Shown here: piece after piece, positions 35,900 through 44,210 of the stretch | Numbering within the stretch: position 1 is the first letter of the stretch | How the letters are laid out: every line of letters begins with the position of its first letter | DNA from: 62-47 sp051954235 | Lineage (GTDB): Bacteria; Pseudomonadota; Alphaproteobacteria; Rhizobiales; Xanthobacteraceae | Length of the DNA: 64,000 nt | Direction: 5' to 3' | Assembly (NCBI GenBank): GCA_051954235.1 | Contig: JBQCHY010000022.1 | Location: 1 to 64,000 of the forward strand | Translations under genes and position numbers: made by a program | The notes under the pieces: model-generated | Seen by the model: the letters and a program-made list of their open reading frames with translations, nothing else | What the model was told of the DNA's origin: nothing | The model's database searches: none

Positions 35900-36601
35900 A
35901 TGCCCACAATTGCTCTGGTCGATGATGACCGCAACATTCTCACTTCGGTGTCCATTGCGTTAGAAGCCGAAGGCTATCGCATCATGACCTACACCGACGG
36001 CGCCTCCGCGCTGGACGGCTTCCGCACCAGTCCGCCCGACCTCGCGGTACTGGATATCAAGATGCCGCGCATGGACGGCATGGAGACGCTGCGCCGTCTG
36101 CGTCAGAAGTCGGATCTTCCGGTGATCTTCCTCACCTCCAAGGATGAGGAGATCGACGAGTTGTTCGGGCTCAAGATGGGCGCCGACGATTTCATCCGGA
36201 AACCGTTCTCGCAGCGGCTTCTGGTCGAGCGCGTCAAGGCGGTGCTGCGCCGCTCGGCGCCTAAGGACCCGGCGGCCGTGCCGAAGGAAACCGACGCCAA
36301 GGCGCTGGATCGCGGCCTGCTGCGCATGGACCCCGAACGCCACACCTGCACCTGGAAGAACGAACCGGTGACGCTGACCGTCACCGAATTCCTGATCCTT
36401 CAGGCCTTAGCGACGCGGCCGGGCGTGGTGAAAAGCCGCAACGCGCTGATGGACGCGGCTTACGACGATCAGGTTTACGTCGACGACCGCACCATCGACA
36501 GCCACATCAAGCGCCTGCGCAAGAAATTCAAGGTTGTCGACGACGACTTCGAGATGATCGAAACCCTGTACGGCGTCGGCTATCGCTTCAAGGAGACCTG
36601 A
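35900..36601 (+). CDS. chvI: Response regulator ChvI
   Basis: OmpR-family response regulator, 233 residues, partner of ChvG; the pair controls envelope, acid-stress and symbiosis genes in Rhizobiales. Receiver acidic pocket DDD at 8-10, phospho-acceptor D52 in AVLDIKMPRMDG, Lys101 in FIRKPFSQ. C-terminal winged helix includes YVDDRTIDSHIKRLRKKF and ETLYGVGYRFKE. It is followed after 160 bp by chvG. Confidence 0.95.
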   Translation: MPTIALVDDDRNILTSVSIALEAEGYRIMTYTDGASALDGFRTSPPDLAVLDIKMPRMDGMETLRRLRQKSDLPVIFLTSKDEEIDELFGLKMGADDFIRKPFSQRLLVERVKAVLRRSAPKDPAAVPKETDAKALDRGLLRMDPERHTCTWKNEPVTLTVTEFLILQALATRPGVVKSRNALMDAAYDDQVYVDDRTIDSHIKRLRKKFKVVDDDFEMIETLYGVGYRFKET

Positions 36602-36761
36602 TCGAAGCGCTTGAGAGAACCGTGCGCGCGCCCGGTGGACGCGCACGGCGTCGCGCTTTGTGACCTGACGAACCTGCGGCGGTGGTCTATAGATACAATT
36701 AGAACCACCGACCTAGCGTGCCCGCGGGCGCAGAACTGAAACAACCGGGCGGGTTTAGCCA

Positions 36762-38570
36762 TTGCTGGATCGCACACAGCCTGATCGAGAGACCATTGAC
36801 GACGTCGTCTCGGCGGCCGGAGCTTCCTCCACCACAGCACCGGACACCGTGCCGACCTGGCGGCGCCCCTTGGTCTGGCTGCAACGCATCGGGCAGTTCT
36901 TCTTCACCGTCAGCTTTTCCAGCCTGACGCGGCGAATCGTCTCACTTAATCTGGCGGGCCTGATCGCGCTGGTCGCCAGCATTCTCTATCTGTCGCAATT
37001 CCGGGCCGGACTGATCGACGCGCGCGCGCAGAGTCTTCTGGTGCAGGGCGAGATCATCGCAGGCGCCATCGCAGCCTCAGCGACCGTGGAAACCAACACC
37101 ATCACCATCGATCCGGATCGCCTGCTTGATCTCAAGCCGGGCGAAACCTATGCCGCGCCCGACGAACTCGCCACATTGGATTTCCCGATCAATCCGGAGC
37201 GTGTCGCACCGGTATTGCGCCGGCTGATCTCGCCGACCAAGACGCGCGCGCGCATCTACGATCGCGACGGCGTGCTGATCCTCGACAGCCGCAGCCTGTA
37301 TGGCCGCGGCGACGTCATGCGGTTCGAACTGTCGCCGCCCACCACCGAGAAGCCGGGCCTGATGGAACGCGCTATGATCGCTGTCCGTACCTGGCTCAAT
37401 CGCGGCGAGCTTCCGCTCTACCGCGAATTGGGACCGGAGAACGGCAAAGGCTACGAGGAAGTCGCGGAGTCGCTCAAGGGCGACAAGTCCAGCATGGTGC
37501 GCATCAACGATCGTGGCGAGATCATCGTCTCGGTCGCTGTGCCGGTGCAACGTTTCCGCGCCATCCACGGCGCGTTGATGCTGTCGACACAGGGCGACGA
37601 CATCGACCAGATGGTGACGGCGGAACGGCTGGCGATTCTGAAAGTGTTCGGCGTCGCCATGGTGGTGATGATCGTGCTGTCGCTGCTGCTCGCCAGCACC
37701 ATCGCGGGCCCGGTACGCCGACTGGCCGCCGGTGCCGAGCGCGTTCGCCATCGCATCAAGACCCGCGTGGAGATTCCCGACTTTACCCGTCGCCGCGATG
37801 AGATCGGCCATCTGTCCGGCGCGCTGCGCGACATGACTGAAGCGCTCTACAACCGCATCGAAGCGATCGAGATGTTCGCCGCCGACGTCGCCCACGAGTT
37901 GAAGAACCCGCTGACGTCGCTACGTTCGGCGGTGGAGACGCTGCCGCTCGCCAAGACCGACACCAGCCGCGCGCGGTTGCTGGAGGTGATCGAACATGAC
38001 GTGCGCCGGCTCGACCGCCTGATCTCCGACATTTCCGACGCCAGCCGGCTCGACGCCGAATTGCAGCGGCAGGATGTGGCACCGGTGGAGTTGCGGCGTC
38101 TTCTCACCACGCTCACCTCGGTCGCCAACGAGACGCGGCTCGGCCACGACGTTGCAGTCGAAACCCGCTTCGAGGGTGGTTCCGCCGATACCTTCTCGAT
38201 CCCTGGTCACGACTCGCGGCTCGGACAGGTGATCTCCAATCTGGTGGTGAACGCGCAATCGTTCTCGCAGCCCGGCGGCAAGGTTCACGTCACCTGCCGC
38301 CGCGTCAAATCCGAAATCGAAATCGTGGTCGACGACAACGGCCCCGGCATTCGCGACGATGCGCTCCAGCGCATCTTCGAGCGGTTTTATACCGACCGGC
38401 CGCATCAGGGTTTCGGGCAGAACTCCGGGCTCGGCCTCTCGATCTCGAAACAGATCGTTGAAGCCCATCGCGGCCGCATTTGGGCCGAGAACCGCAAGGG
38501 CCGTGCCGACGAGGATGGCCAGCCGACGGTTGCCGGCGCCCGCTTCGTCGTGCGGCTACCGACGACATGA
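36762..38570 (+). CDS. chvG: Sensor histidine kinase ChvG
   Basis: Membrane sensor of 602 residues. TM1 near 59-80, a periplasmic sensory region to about 290, TM2 near 292-313, HAMP to about 370, then the HisKA dimer with His378 in VAHELKNPLTSLR, and an ATPase domain with N-box LVVNAQSFSQPGG, G1 DDNGPGIRDDAL and G2 GLGLSISKQIVEAH. The start is TTG 36762; no ATG fits. The stop overlaps hprK by 4 bp, so signalling and the PTS genes are coupled at the message level. Confidence 0.94.
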   Translation: MLDRTQPDRETIDDVVSAAGASSTTAPDTVPTWRRPLVWLQRIGQFFFTVSFSSLTRRIVSLNLAGLIALVASILYLSQFRAGLIDARAQSLLVQGEIIAGAIAASATVETNTITIDPDRLLDLKPGETYAAPDELATLDFPINPERVAPVLRRLISPTKTRARIYDRDGVLILDSRSLYGRGDVMRFELSPPTTEKPGLMERAMIAVRTWLNRGELPLYRELGPENGKGYEEVAESLKGDKSSMVRINDRGEIIVSVAVPVQRFRAIHGALMLSTQGDDIDQMVTAERLAILKVFGVAMVVMIVLSLLLASTIAGPVRRLAAGAERVRHRIKTRVEIPDFTRRRDEIGHLSGALRDMTEALYNRIEAIEMFAADVAHELKNPLTSLRSAVETLPLAKTDTSRARLLEVIEHDVRRLDRLISDISDASRLDAELQRQDVAPVELRRLLTTLTSVANETRLGHDVAVETRFEGGSADTFSIPGHDSRLGQVISNLVVNAQSFSQPGGKVHVTCRRVKSEIEIVVDDNGPGIRDDALQRIFERFYTDRPHQGFGQNSGLGLSISKQIVEAHRGRIWAENRKGRADEDGQPTVAGARFVVRLPTT

Positions 38571-39124
38571 CGGCCGCGCCCGCCGATCCCCACGAAAGCC
38601 CGGCGGACGCCCAAAGCGTCCACGCATCCGCTGTTCTGATTGGCCAGGAAGGTGTCCTGATCCGTGGCCCTTCAGGCTCCGGCAAAAGCCGAACCGCCTT
38701 CGAACTGGTTCTGGCTGGGCGCAGCGGTCAGATTCCGGCGGCGGCGCTGATCGGTGACGACCGGATTTATCTGGAAGCGCGGCAGGGTCGGTTGTGGGCA
38801 CGGTCCGCGCCCCGCCTCGCGGGATTGATCGAAATTCGCGGGCTCGGCATCCGGCGCTGCGACTTTGTGTCCGAGGCCCCCGTCGGCTGGGTTGTCGATC
38901 TCGACGCCACCGACGGAACCCGCCTGCCCGCTCCGGAAAGTCTGACAACGACCCTTTCAGGGATCGAATTGCCGCGAATCCCTGTGCAAACTGGCTTTTC
39001 TCCGCTGCCCTTGATCATCGCCGCGCTCACCACGCGCCCTCTATCCATATCGTCCGCTTCAGCAAGGGAAGATTGTCCGGGCGAAATTGATAACCATATA
39101 GGTCCCGTTGTTGCCACCGATTAG
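38567..39124 (+). CDS. hprK: Short-form HPr kinase/phosphorylase
   Basis: 185-residue alphaproteobacterial short form of HprK, which phosphorylates HPr on serine using ATP. It lacks the N-terminal domain of the Firmicute enzyme (about 310 residues). Walker A GPSGSGKS at 34-41, the acidic pair in ALIGDDRI near 68, and the signature IEIRGLGIRR are present. The ATG overlaps the chvG stop. The EIIA and HPr genes follow after 129 bp. Confidence 0.92.
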   Translation: MTAAPADPHESPADAQSVHASAVLIGQEGVLIRGPSGSGKSRTAFELVLAGRSGQIPAAALIGDDRIYLEARQGRLWARSAPRLAGLIEIRGLGIRRCDFVSEAPVGWVVDLDATDGTRLPAPESLTTTLSGIELPRIPVQTGFSPLPLIIAALTTRPLSISSASAREDCPGEIDNHIGPVVATD

Positions 39125-39253
39125 ACCCACCCCAGTTCCCGCCTTGTGGCGAAATTTAGGGAAAATCGTGATGCTCCCCCCTTGCGCGGGAGCGCCGGAT
39201 GGTCAAAGTGGCCCGTTCGTGCGGTGCACCAAAGCACCCGCGAGGAGTTTTCG

Positions 39254-39655
39254 ATGATTGGTCTGGTTCTTGTGACCCATGGGCGCCTTGCCGACGAATT
39301 CAGGGCGGCGCTCGAACATGTGATGGGTCCGCAAAAGCAAATCGAGGCGATCACGATCGGCGCCGAGGACGACGCCGATTTGTGTCGAAGCGATATCATT
39401 GAAGCCGTCAACCGCGTCGACAGCGGCAATGGCGTCGCCATCCTCACTGACATGTTCGGCGGCACGCCGTCGAATCTTGCGATCTCCTGCATGAGCAGGC
39501 CGAAGGTCGAGGTTCTCGCCGGCATCAATTTGCCTATGCTGGTGAAACTCGCCAAGGTACGCAACGATTTGCCCCTGCCGGAGGCGATCGCGGCCGCGCA
39601 GGAGGCGGGCCGTAAATACGTCACCATCGCCAGTCGCGTCCTCGCAGGAAAATGA
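39254..39655 (+). CDS. PTS EIIA-Man-type regulatory protein
   Basis: 133 residues with the EIIA-mannose fold. Phospho-acceptor His9 sits in GLVLVTHGRLADEF; GVAILTDMFGGTPSNLA is the second conserved motif. AGGAG lies seven bases upstream of the ATG. It lacks an EIIB or permease partner here, so it is probably regulatory, receiving phosphate from HPr. The stop overlaps the HPr start (ATGA). Confidence 0.93.
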   Translation: MIGLVLVTHGRLADEFRAALEHVMGPQKQIEAITIGAEDDADLCRSDIIEAVNRVDSGNGVAILTDMFGGTPSNLAISCMSRPKVEVLAGINLPMLVKLAKVRNDLPLPEAIAAAQEAGRKYVTIASRVLAGK

Positions 39656-39993
39656 GCCCACCGCCCGACGACCTCCCCCTTTCCAGCAACGCCGGCGCGG
39701 CCGGCGCCGCGTCGTCGTCCGGACCGGTGACGCGTGAACTGCCCATCACCAACAAACGCGGCCTGCACGCGCGCGCTTCCGCCAAGTTCGTGCAACTGGT
39801 CGAGCGCTTCAATGCCGACGTAACCGTCACGCGTAACGGCGAGACGGTCGGCGGTTCTTCGATCATGGGCCTGATGATGCTCTCGGCCGGTCCAGGCACC
39901 ACCATTACTGTCTCTGCGACCGGCGCGGATGCGGCCGAAGCGATCACCGCCATCGCCAACCTCGTCGGCAGCAAGTTCGGCGAAGGCGAATAG
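39652..39993 (+). CDS. ptsH: Phosphocarrier protein HPr
   Basis: 113-residue HPr. The core has the EI-phosphorylated His39 in KRGLHARASAKF and the HprK target Ser70 in GGSSIMGLMML. It is about 25 residues longer than E. coli HPr because of an N-terminal Ser/Ala/Pro/Gly-rich extension that could be a flexible tether; a start inside the extension is possible, but the ATGA overlap with the EIIA gene supports the full reading. A palindromic repeat follows. Confidence 0.93.
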   Translation: MSPPPDDLPLSSNAGAAGAASSSGPVTRELPITNKRGLHARASAKFVQLVERFNADVTVTRNGETVGGSSIMGLMMLSAGPGTTITVSATGADAAEAITAIANLVGSKFGEGE

Positions 39994-40029
39994 AACGCGA
40001 TTGACCTGGATTTGACTGCTCAGCTACTC

Positions 40030-40112
40030 GTCCTTGCGAGAAGCGAAGCGACGAAGCGATCCAGTCATTCCTTCGTGGCCTTCTGGATTGCTTCGCTTCG
40101 CTCGCACTGACG
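40030..40112. repeat. GTCATTGCGAG-type palindromic repeat, copy 4 (diverged)
   Basis: Arms GTCCTTGCGAGAAGCGAAGCG...GATCCAG and CTGGATTGCTTCGCTTCGC...GCACTGACGG between convergent ptsH and the threonine dehydratase gene. More diverged from the others at its outer ends. Confidence 0.8.
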
Positions 40113-40150
40113 GTTCAAACTCAATTTCTCTCGCTATAGACCGGCTTACA

Positions 40151-41413
40151 TCACGTCCGGACGCCGAGGCCTTTCGCGGCCAGTCGCGCCAGCACGTCGT
40201 TCAGGTGTTCCCTGTCGCGGGTTTCGATCACCAGTTGGAGCAGCGCGGCCTTGGCCGGCAGGTCCGAGAATGTCCGCTGATGCGAGACTTCGATGATGTT
40301 GGCACCCGCCTCCGCCAGCAGGTTGCAAACCAGCGCCAATTGACCGGGACGATCGACGATGTCGATAGCGAGTTGAGTGAGCCTGCCTTCGCGCGCGAGG
40401 TCGCGAGTCAGGACCGACGCGATCAAGCGCGTATCGATATTGCCGCCGGTCAGGATCAAGCCGACGTTCGCGCCCTTGAAGCGCTCGGGCGAGGCTAGCA
40501 CAGCGGCGAGGCCGGCCGCGCCCGCGCCTTCCGCCACTGTCTTCTCGACCGAGATCAGCATCGCGACGGCGCGCTCGATGTCGTCGTCCGACACCAGAAC
40601 GATGTCATCGACTAGTCGTCTAATGATTTCGCGAGTGATGAGCCCGGGTGACTTCACCGCAATACCCTCGGCAAGCGTGTCGCCGCGGCTCGGCAGATCC
40701 GTTCCCTTGATGACATTGTACATCGACGGATAGAGTTTTGCTTGAACGCCGATGATGCGGATGTTCGGGTTGATGGCCTTGGCCGCGATCGCAATCCCGG
40801 AGATAAGGCCACCCCCGCCGATCGGGACGACCAGCGTCTCGAGTTGCGGAACGGCTTGCAGCATTTCTGACGCAATCGTGCCCTGCCCCGCGATGATCAG
40901 CGGATCGTCGTAGGGGTGGATCAGCGTCAGGCCATGGGCCTGGCCATGTTCAAGCACGAACTTGCCGGCTTCCTCGAGGGTCTGCCCGGTGATGATCACC
41001 TCGGCGCCGTGCCGCCGCGTATTCTCGACCTTCACCATCGGCGTGCCGATCGGCATCACGATGGTTGCGGGGATTCCGAGGCGCTTGGCGTGATAGGCCA
41101 CGCCTTGCGCATGATTGCCCGCCGACATCGCGATGACGCCGCGCCGACGTTCGTCGGCTGACAACGCGGAAAGCCGGTTGAGCGCGCCGCGCTCCTTGAA
41201 GGTTGCGGTGAACTGGAGGTTCTCGAACTTGAGCCAGACGTTGCAGTCGCAAATCTCGCTCAGCGTCCGGCTCTGGCTGCAATCCGTGACGAAGATCGAA
41301 CCACGCAGCGTCGCTGCGGCAGCCGCGATATCGCCAGGTCCGATCGTCGCGCCGCCGACGTCAAACGAGAAGTTCGCCGTATCTGAAGCAAGGGTTTCAA
41401 AAGCGGCCGACAT
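40151..41413 (-). CDS. ilvA: Threonine ammonia-lyase with C-terminal ACT domain
   Basis: PLP enzyme converting threonine (and serine) to 2-oxobutyrate (pyruvate) and ammonia. The 420 residues contain the cofactor Lys73 in FTATFKERGALNRL, SAGNHAQGVA, and the phosphate-binding loop PIGGGGLISG. The C terminus from about residue 340 is one ACT domain (IDIVDRPGQLALVCNLLAEAGANI), typical of the shorter, TdcB/IlvA-intermediate form common in Alphaproteobacteria. AGGAAAG precedes the ATG. Whether it serves isoleucine synthesis or catabolism is not decided by sequence; the neighbouring serine deaminase leans to catabolism. Confidence 0.93.
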   Translation of the reverse strand: MSAAFETLASDTANFSFDVGGATIGPGDIAAAAATLRGSIFVTDCSQSRTLSEICDCNVWLKFENLQFTATFKERGALNRLSALSADERRRGVIAMSAGNHAQGVAYHAKRLGIPATIVMPIGTPMVKVENTRRHGAEVIITGQTLEEAGKFVLEHGQAHGLTLIHPYDDPLIIAGQGTIASEMLQAVPQLETLVVPIGGGGLISGIAIAAKAINPNIRIIGVQAKLYPSMYNVIKGTDLPSRGDTLAEGIAVKSPGLITREIIRRLVDDIVLVSDDDIERAVAMLISVEKTVAEGAGAAGLAAVLASPERFKGANVGLILTGGNIDTRLIASVLTRDLAREGRLTQLAIDIVDRPGQLALVCNLLAEAGANIIEVSHQRTFSDLPAKAALLQLVIETRDREHLNDVLARLAAKGLGVRT

Positions 41414-41486
41414 GATCTTTCCTCGGAAGTGCAGTAACGGACCTGTTAGCGCAAGATAAACTCAGGTTCGATCGCTCATTTTGTTC

Positions 41487-41568
41487 GTCATTGCGAGGAG
41501 CGTTTGCGACGAAGCAATGCAGAAACCAAGAAGAAAGATTGGATTGCTTCGCTGCGCTCGCAATGACG
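41487..41568. repeat. GTCATTGCGAG-type palindromic repeat, copy 5
   Basis: Arms GTCATTGCGAGGAGCG...GAAGCAATGCAG and TTGGATTGCTTCGC...CTCGCAATGACG, in the spacer between the sdaA stop and the threonine dehydratase start, both on the minus strand. Confidence 0.83.
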
Positions 41569-41626
41569 CTTCAAGCCAGATTCATCCCACTCTAAAGTAC
41601 GGCGACGATCTGCGACAGCACCACTG

Positions 41627-43021
41627 TCAACACTCGACGACGTTCACCGCGAGGCCGCCGAGCGAGGTTTCCTTGTACTTCGACTTCATGTCCTCGCCGG
41701 TTTGCAGCATCGTCTTGATGACCGCATCGAGCGAGACATAGTGATTGCCGTCTCCGCGCAACGCCATGCGCGCGGCGTTGATGGCTTTGACCGCACCCAT
41801 CGCATTGCGCTCGATGCACGGTATCTGAACCATGCCGCCCACCGGATCGCAGGTCAAACCGAGATTGTGCTCCATGCCGATCTCGGCGGCGTTCTCGATC
41901 TGGGCGACGCTCGCGCCGAGCACCGCCGCGAGCGCGCCGGCCGCCATCGAACACGCGACGCCGACCTCGCCCTGGCATCCCACCTCCGCGCCGGAGATCG
42001 ACGCATTAGCTTTGTAGAGCAGGCCGATGGCCCCGGCGGTAAGCAGAAATTCGATCACACCATCATCCGACGCGCCGGGCGTGTATTTGTCGTAATAGTG
42101 CAACACGGCCGGAATGATGCCCGCCGCGCCGTTAGTCGGTGCAGTGACGACACGGCCGCCAGAGGCATTCTGTTCGTTGACCGCCATCGCGAACGCATTG
42201 ACCCAATCCATCGCCGCCAACGGATCGCCACCGACGACGTTATGTCCGCGCTCGAGCAATTCGCGATAGAGCTTCGGCGCACGACGGCGGATGCCGAGCG
42301 CCCCGGGAAGACGTTCTTCTGCTTCTTCCTCATCAAGGCCGAAGCCGCGGCGGACGCAGTCTTTCATGACCTGCCAAATTCGCAGCAGACCGGCACGCAC
42401 GTCCGCTTCAGACCGCCAGACGCGCTCGTTCGCCATCATCAATTGGGCGATCGAGATGCCGTTGGATTTCGCCAGCGCCACAAGTTCATCGCCGGTCTTG
42501 AAGGGATACGGCCACGTCAAATCGGCGTTGCCGGCGACAACCGCGTGCGCACCGCTTTCCGTGACGAAGCCGCCGCCCACCGAGAAGTAACAACGTTCCG
42601 ACAGCACCGCGCCATCCTCCGCCGACGCGACGAATCGCATGGCGTTGGGATGCTCCGGCATCGACTGTTCGCCGAGAAATGCGATATCGCGCGAACGCTG
42701 GAACGCGATCGGATGCTTGCCGCCGAGCGGCAACAATCCGGAGCGCTGCACCTCCGCGAACCGCGGCTTGACGGTCGCCGGATCGATGGTGTCGGGCATC
42801 TCGCCGAACAGGCCGAGGATGACGCCGAGATCGGTCGCGTGACCGCGACCGGTTGCGCCGAGCGATCCGTAGAGATCGACCCTGACGTGCGCCACCTGCG
42901 CCAGCAGTCCATCTAGCTCAAGCGCATGGACGAACTGGCCAGCCGCGCGCATCGGCCCCACCGTATGCGAACTCGACGGGCCGATACCGATCTTGAAGAT
43001 GTCGAAGACGGACAGCATCAA
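41627..43021 (-). CDS. sdaA: L-serine ammonia-lyase, single-chain iron-sulfur type
   Basis: Deaminates L-serine to pyruvate with a labile [4Fe-4S] cluster. The 464 residues have the N-terminal beta domain start FDIFKIGIGPSSSHTVGPM and the catalytic alpha domain with NGAAGIIPAVLHYY, QGEVGVACSMAAGA, and the cluster cysteines in LTCDPVGGMVQIPCIERN. The ATG overlaps the stop of the M20 amidohydrolase gene by 4 bp, so the two are probably translated together. Confidence 0.95.
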   Translation of the reverse strand: MMLSVFDIFKIGIGPSSSHTVGPMRAAGQFVHALELDGLLAQVAHVRVDLYGSLGATGRGHATDLGVILGLFGEMPDTIDPATVKPRFAEVQRSGLLPLGGKHPIAFQRSRDIAFLGEQSMPEHPNAMRFVASAEDGAVLSERCYFSVGGGFVTESGAHAVVAGNADLTWPYPFKTGDELVALAKSNGISIAQLMMANERVWRSEADVRAGLLRIWQVMKDCVRRGFGLDEEEAEERLPGALGIRRRAPKLYRELLERGHNVVGGDPLAAMDWVNAFAMAVNEQNASGGRVVTAPTNGAAGIIPAVLHYYDKYTPGASDDGVIEFLLTAGAIGLLYKANASISGAEVGCQGEVGVACSMAAGALAAVLGASVAQIENAAEIGMEHNLGLTCDPVGGMVQIPCIERNAMGAVKAINAARMALRGDGNHYVSLDAVIKTMLQTGEDMKSKYKETSLGGLAVNVVEC

Positions 43022-44187
43022 GCTGCGGGCAATTGCTGCTTGACCAGTTCCACCCAGTACGCAGCGCCGAGCGGCAGGATCGCGTCGTTGAAGTCATAAT
43101 AGGGATTGTGCAACGGCGGATCGTTGGCGGTTTCGCCAGCGCCGATGCAGATGTAGGCACCCGGCCGCTTCTGCAGCATGAAGGCGAAGTCTTCCGAGCC
43201 CATCGCAGGCTTGATGTCGGTCATCACCTGCTCGTCCCCGACCAGCCGCGAGGCCGCCGCAGCAGCAGCGTTGGTTTCGTCCGGCGTGTTGATGACGCCG
43301 GGATAGCCGCGCATGTATTGAAGATCGATGGTCGCGCCGTGCGCCTGCGCAACACCGGCGCAGACCTCCTTCATCGCGGCTTCGACCCGATCCTGAATGC
43401 CTGCGTCGAGCGTGCGCACGGTGCCGCGCATCACGACCTGCTCGGGAACGACGTTCCAGGTGTCGCCGCCGTGAATCTGCGTCACGGTGACGACCGCAGC
43501 TTCGATTGCGCCGATCCGGCGGCTGACAATGTTCTGCAACGTGGTGACAAGGTTGGCGGCGATCACGACGGAGTCGATACCGGTTTCGGGCGCCGCAGCA
43601 TGGCACCCCTTGCCGGTGACAGTGATTTCGAACGTATCGAGAAACGCGGTCGCGATGCCGGTGCGGATGCCGAACTTGCCGCGCGGCATCTGCGGAATGT
43701 TGTGCATGCCATAGACCGCATCGGCCGGGAATTTATCGAACAGACCTTCCTCGACCATCTTGCGGCCGCCGCCTTCGTTTTCCTCGGCGGGCTGGAACAC
43801 GAAATGCACGGTGCCGCGGAACGGCCGGTGCCGCGCCAGATGCACGGCGGCGCCGAGCAGCATCGCGGTGTGACCGTCATGGCCGCAGCCGTGCATCTTG
43901 CCTTCGCGGGTGGACTTGTGCGCGCTGGCGCCCAATTCCGTCATGTTGAGCGCGTCCATGTCGGCCCGCAGCGCAATGCTCGGGCCCTCGCCGTTCTTCA
44001 ACGTTCCGACAACGCCGGTGCCGCCAAGACCGCGATCGACGGCGATCTGCATTTCCATCAACGCATCGGCGACGATCTGCGCCGTGCGATGTTCCTCGAA
44101 CGCGGTTTCCGGGTTGGCATGAAGATCGTGACGCCAATCCGTCATGCGCGCGCAGGTGTCGCTTTCGATTCCGAAGTTCGTGGACAT
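43018..44187 (-). CDS. M20-family N-acyl-amino-acid amidohydrolase
   Basis: Zinc amidohydrolase of 389 residues, similar to hippurate hydrolases and aminoacylases. Motifs: RADMDALNM, metal site HGCGHDGHTAML, catalytic QPAEENEGG, GMHNIPQMPRGKF and late ligand GSEDFAFML. A dimerisation domain inserts at about 180-295. Substrates of the family are N-acyl or N-aromatic-acyl amino acids. Direct coupling to serine deaminase suggests that serine is the released amino acid, which is inference. It follows the DUF3100 gene by 23 bp. Confidence 0.9.
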   Translation of the reverse strand: MSTNFGIESDTCARMTDWRHDLHANPETAFEEHRTAQIVADALMEMQIAVDRGLGGTGVVGTLKNGEGPSIALRADMDALNMTELGASAHKSTREGKMHGCGHDGHTAMLLGAAVHLARHRPFRGTVHFVFQPAEENEGGGRKMVEEGLFDKFPADAVYGMHNIPQMPRGKFGIRTGIATAFLDTFEITVTGKGCHAAAPETGIDSVVIAANLVTTLQNIVSRRIGAIEAAVVTVTQIHGGDTWNVVPEQVVMRGTVRTLDAGIQDRVEAAMKEVCAGVAQAHGATIDLQYMRGYPGVINTPDETNAAAAAASRLVGDEQVMTDIKPAMGSEDFAFMLQKRPGAYICIGAGETANDPPLHNPYYDFNDAILPLGAAYWVELVKQQLPAA

Positions 44188-44210
44188 ACTAGATTCGCCT
44201 TTCGATTAAG

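Noticed and set aside
41702..42916. 404-codon plus-strand frame antisense to sdaA
   Set aside because: Arg/His-rich shadow without domain; sdaA on the minus strand has all expected motifs.
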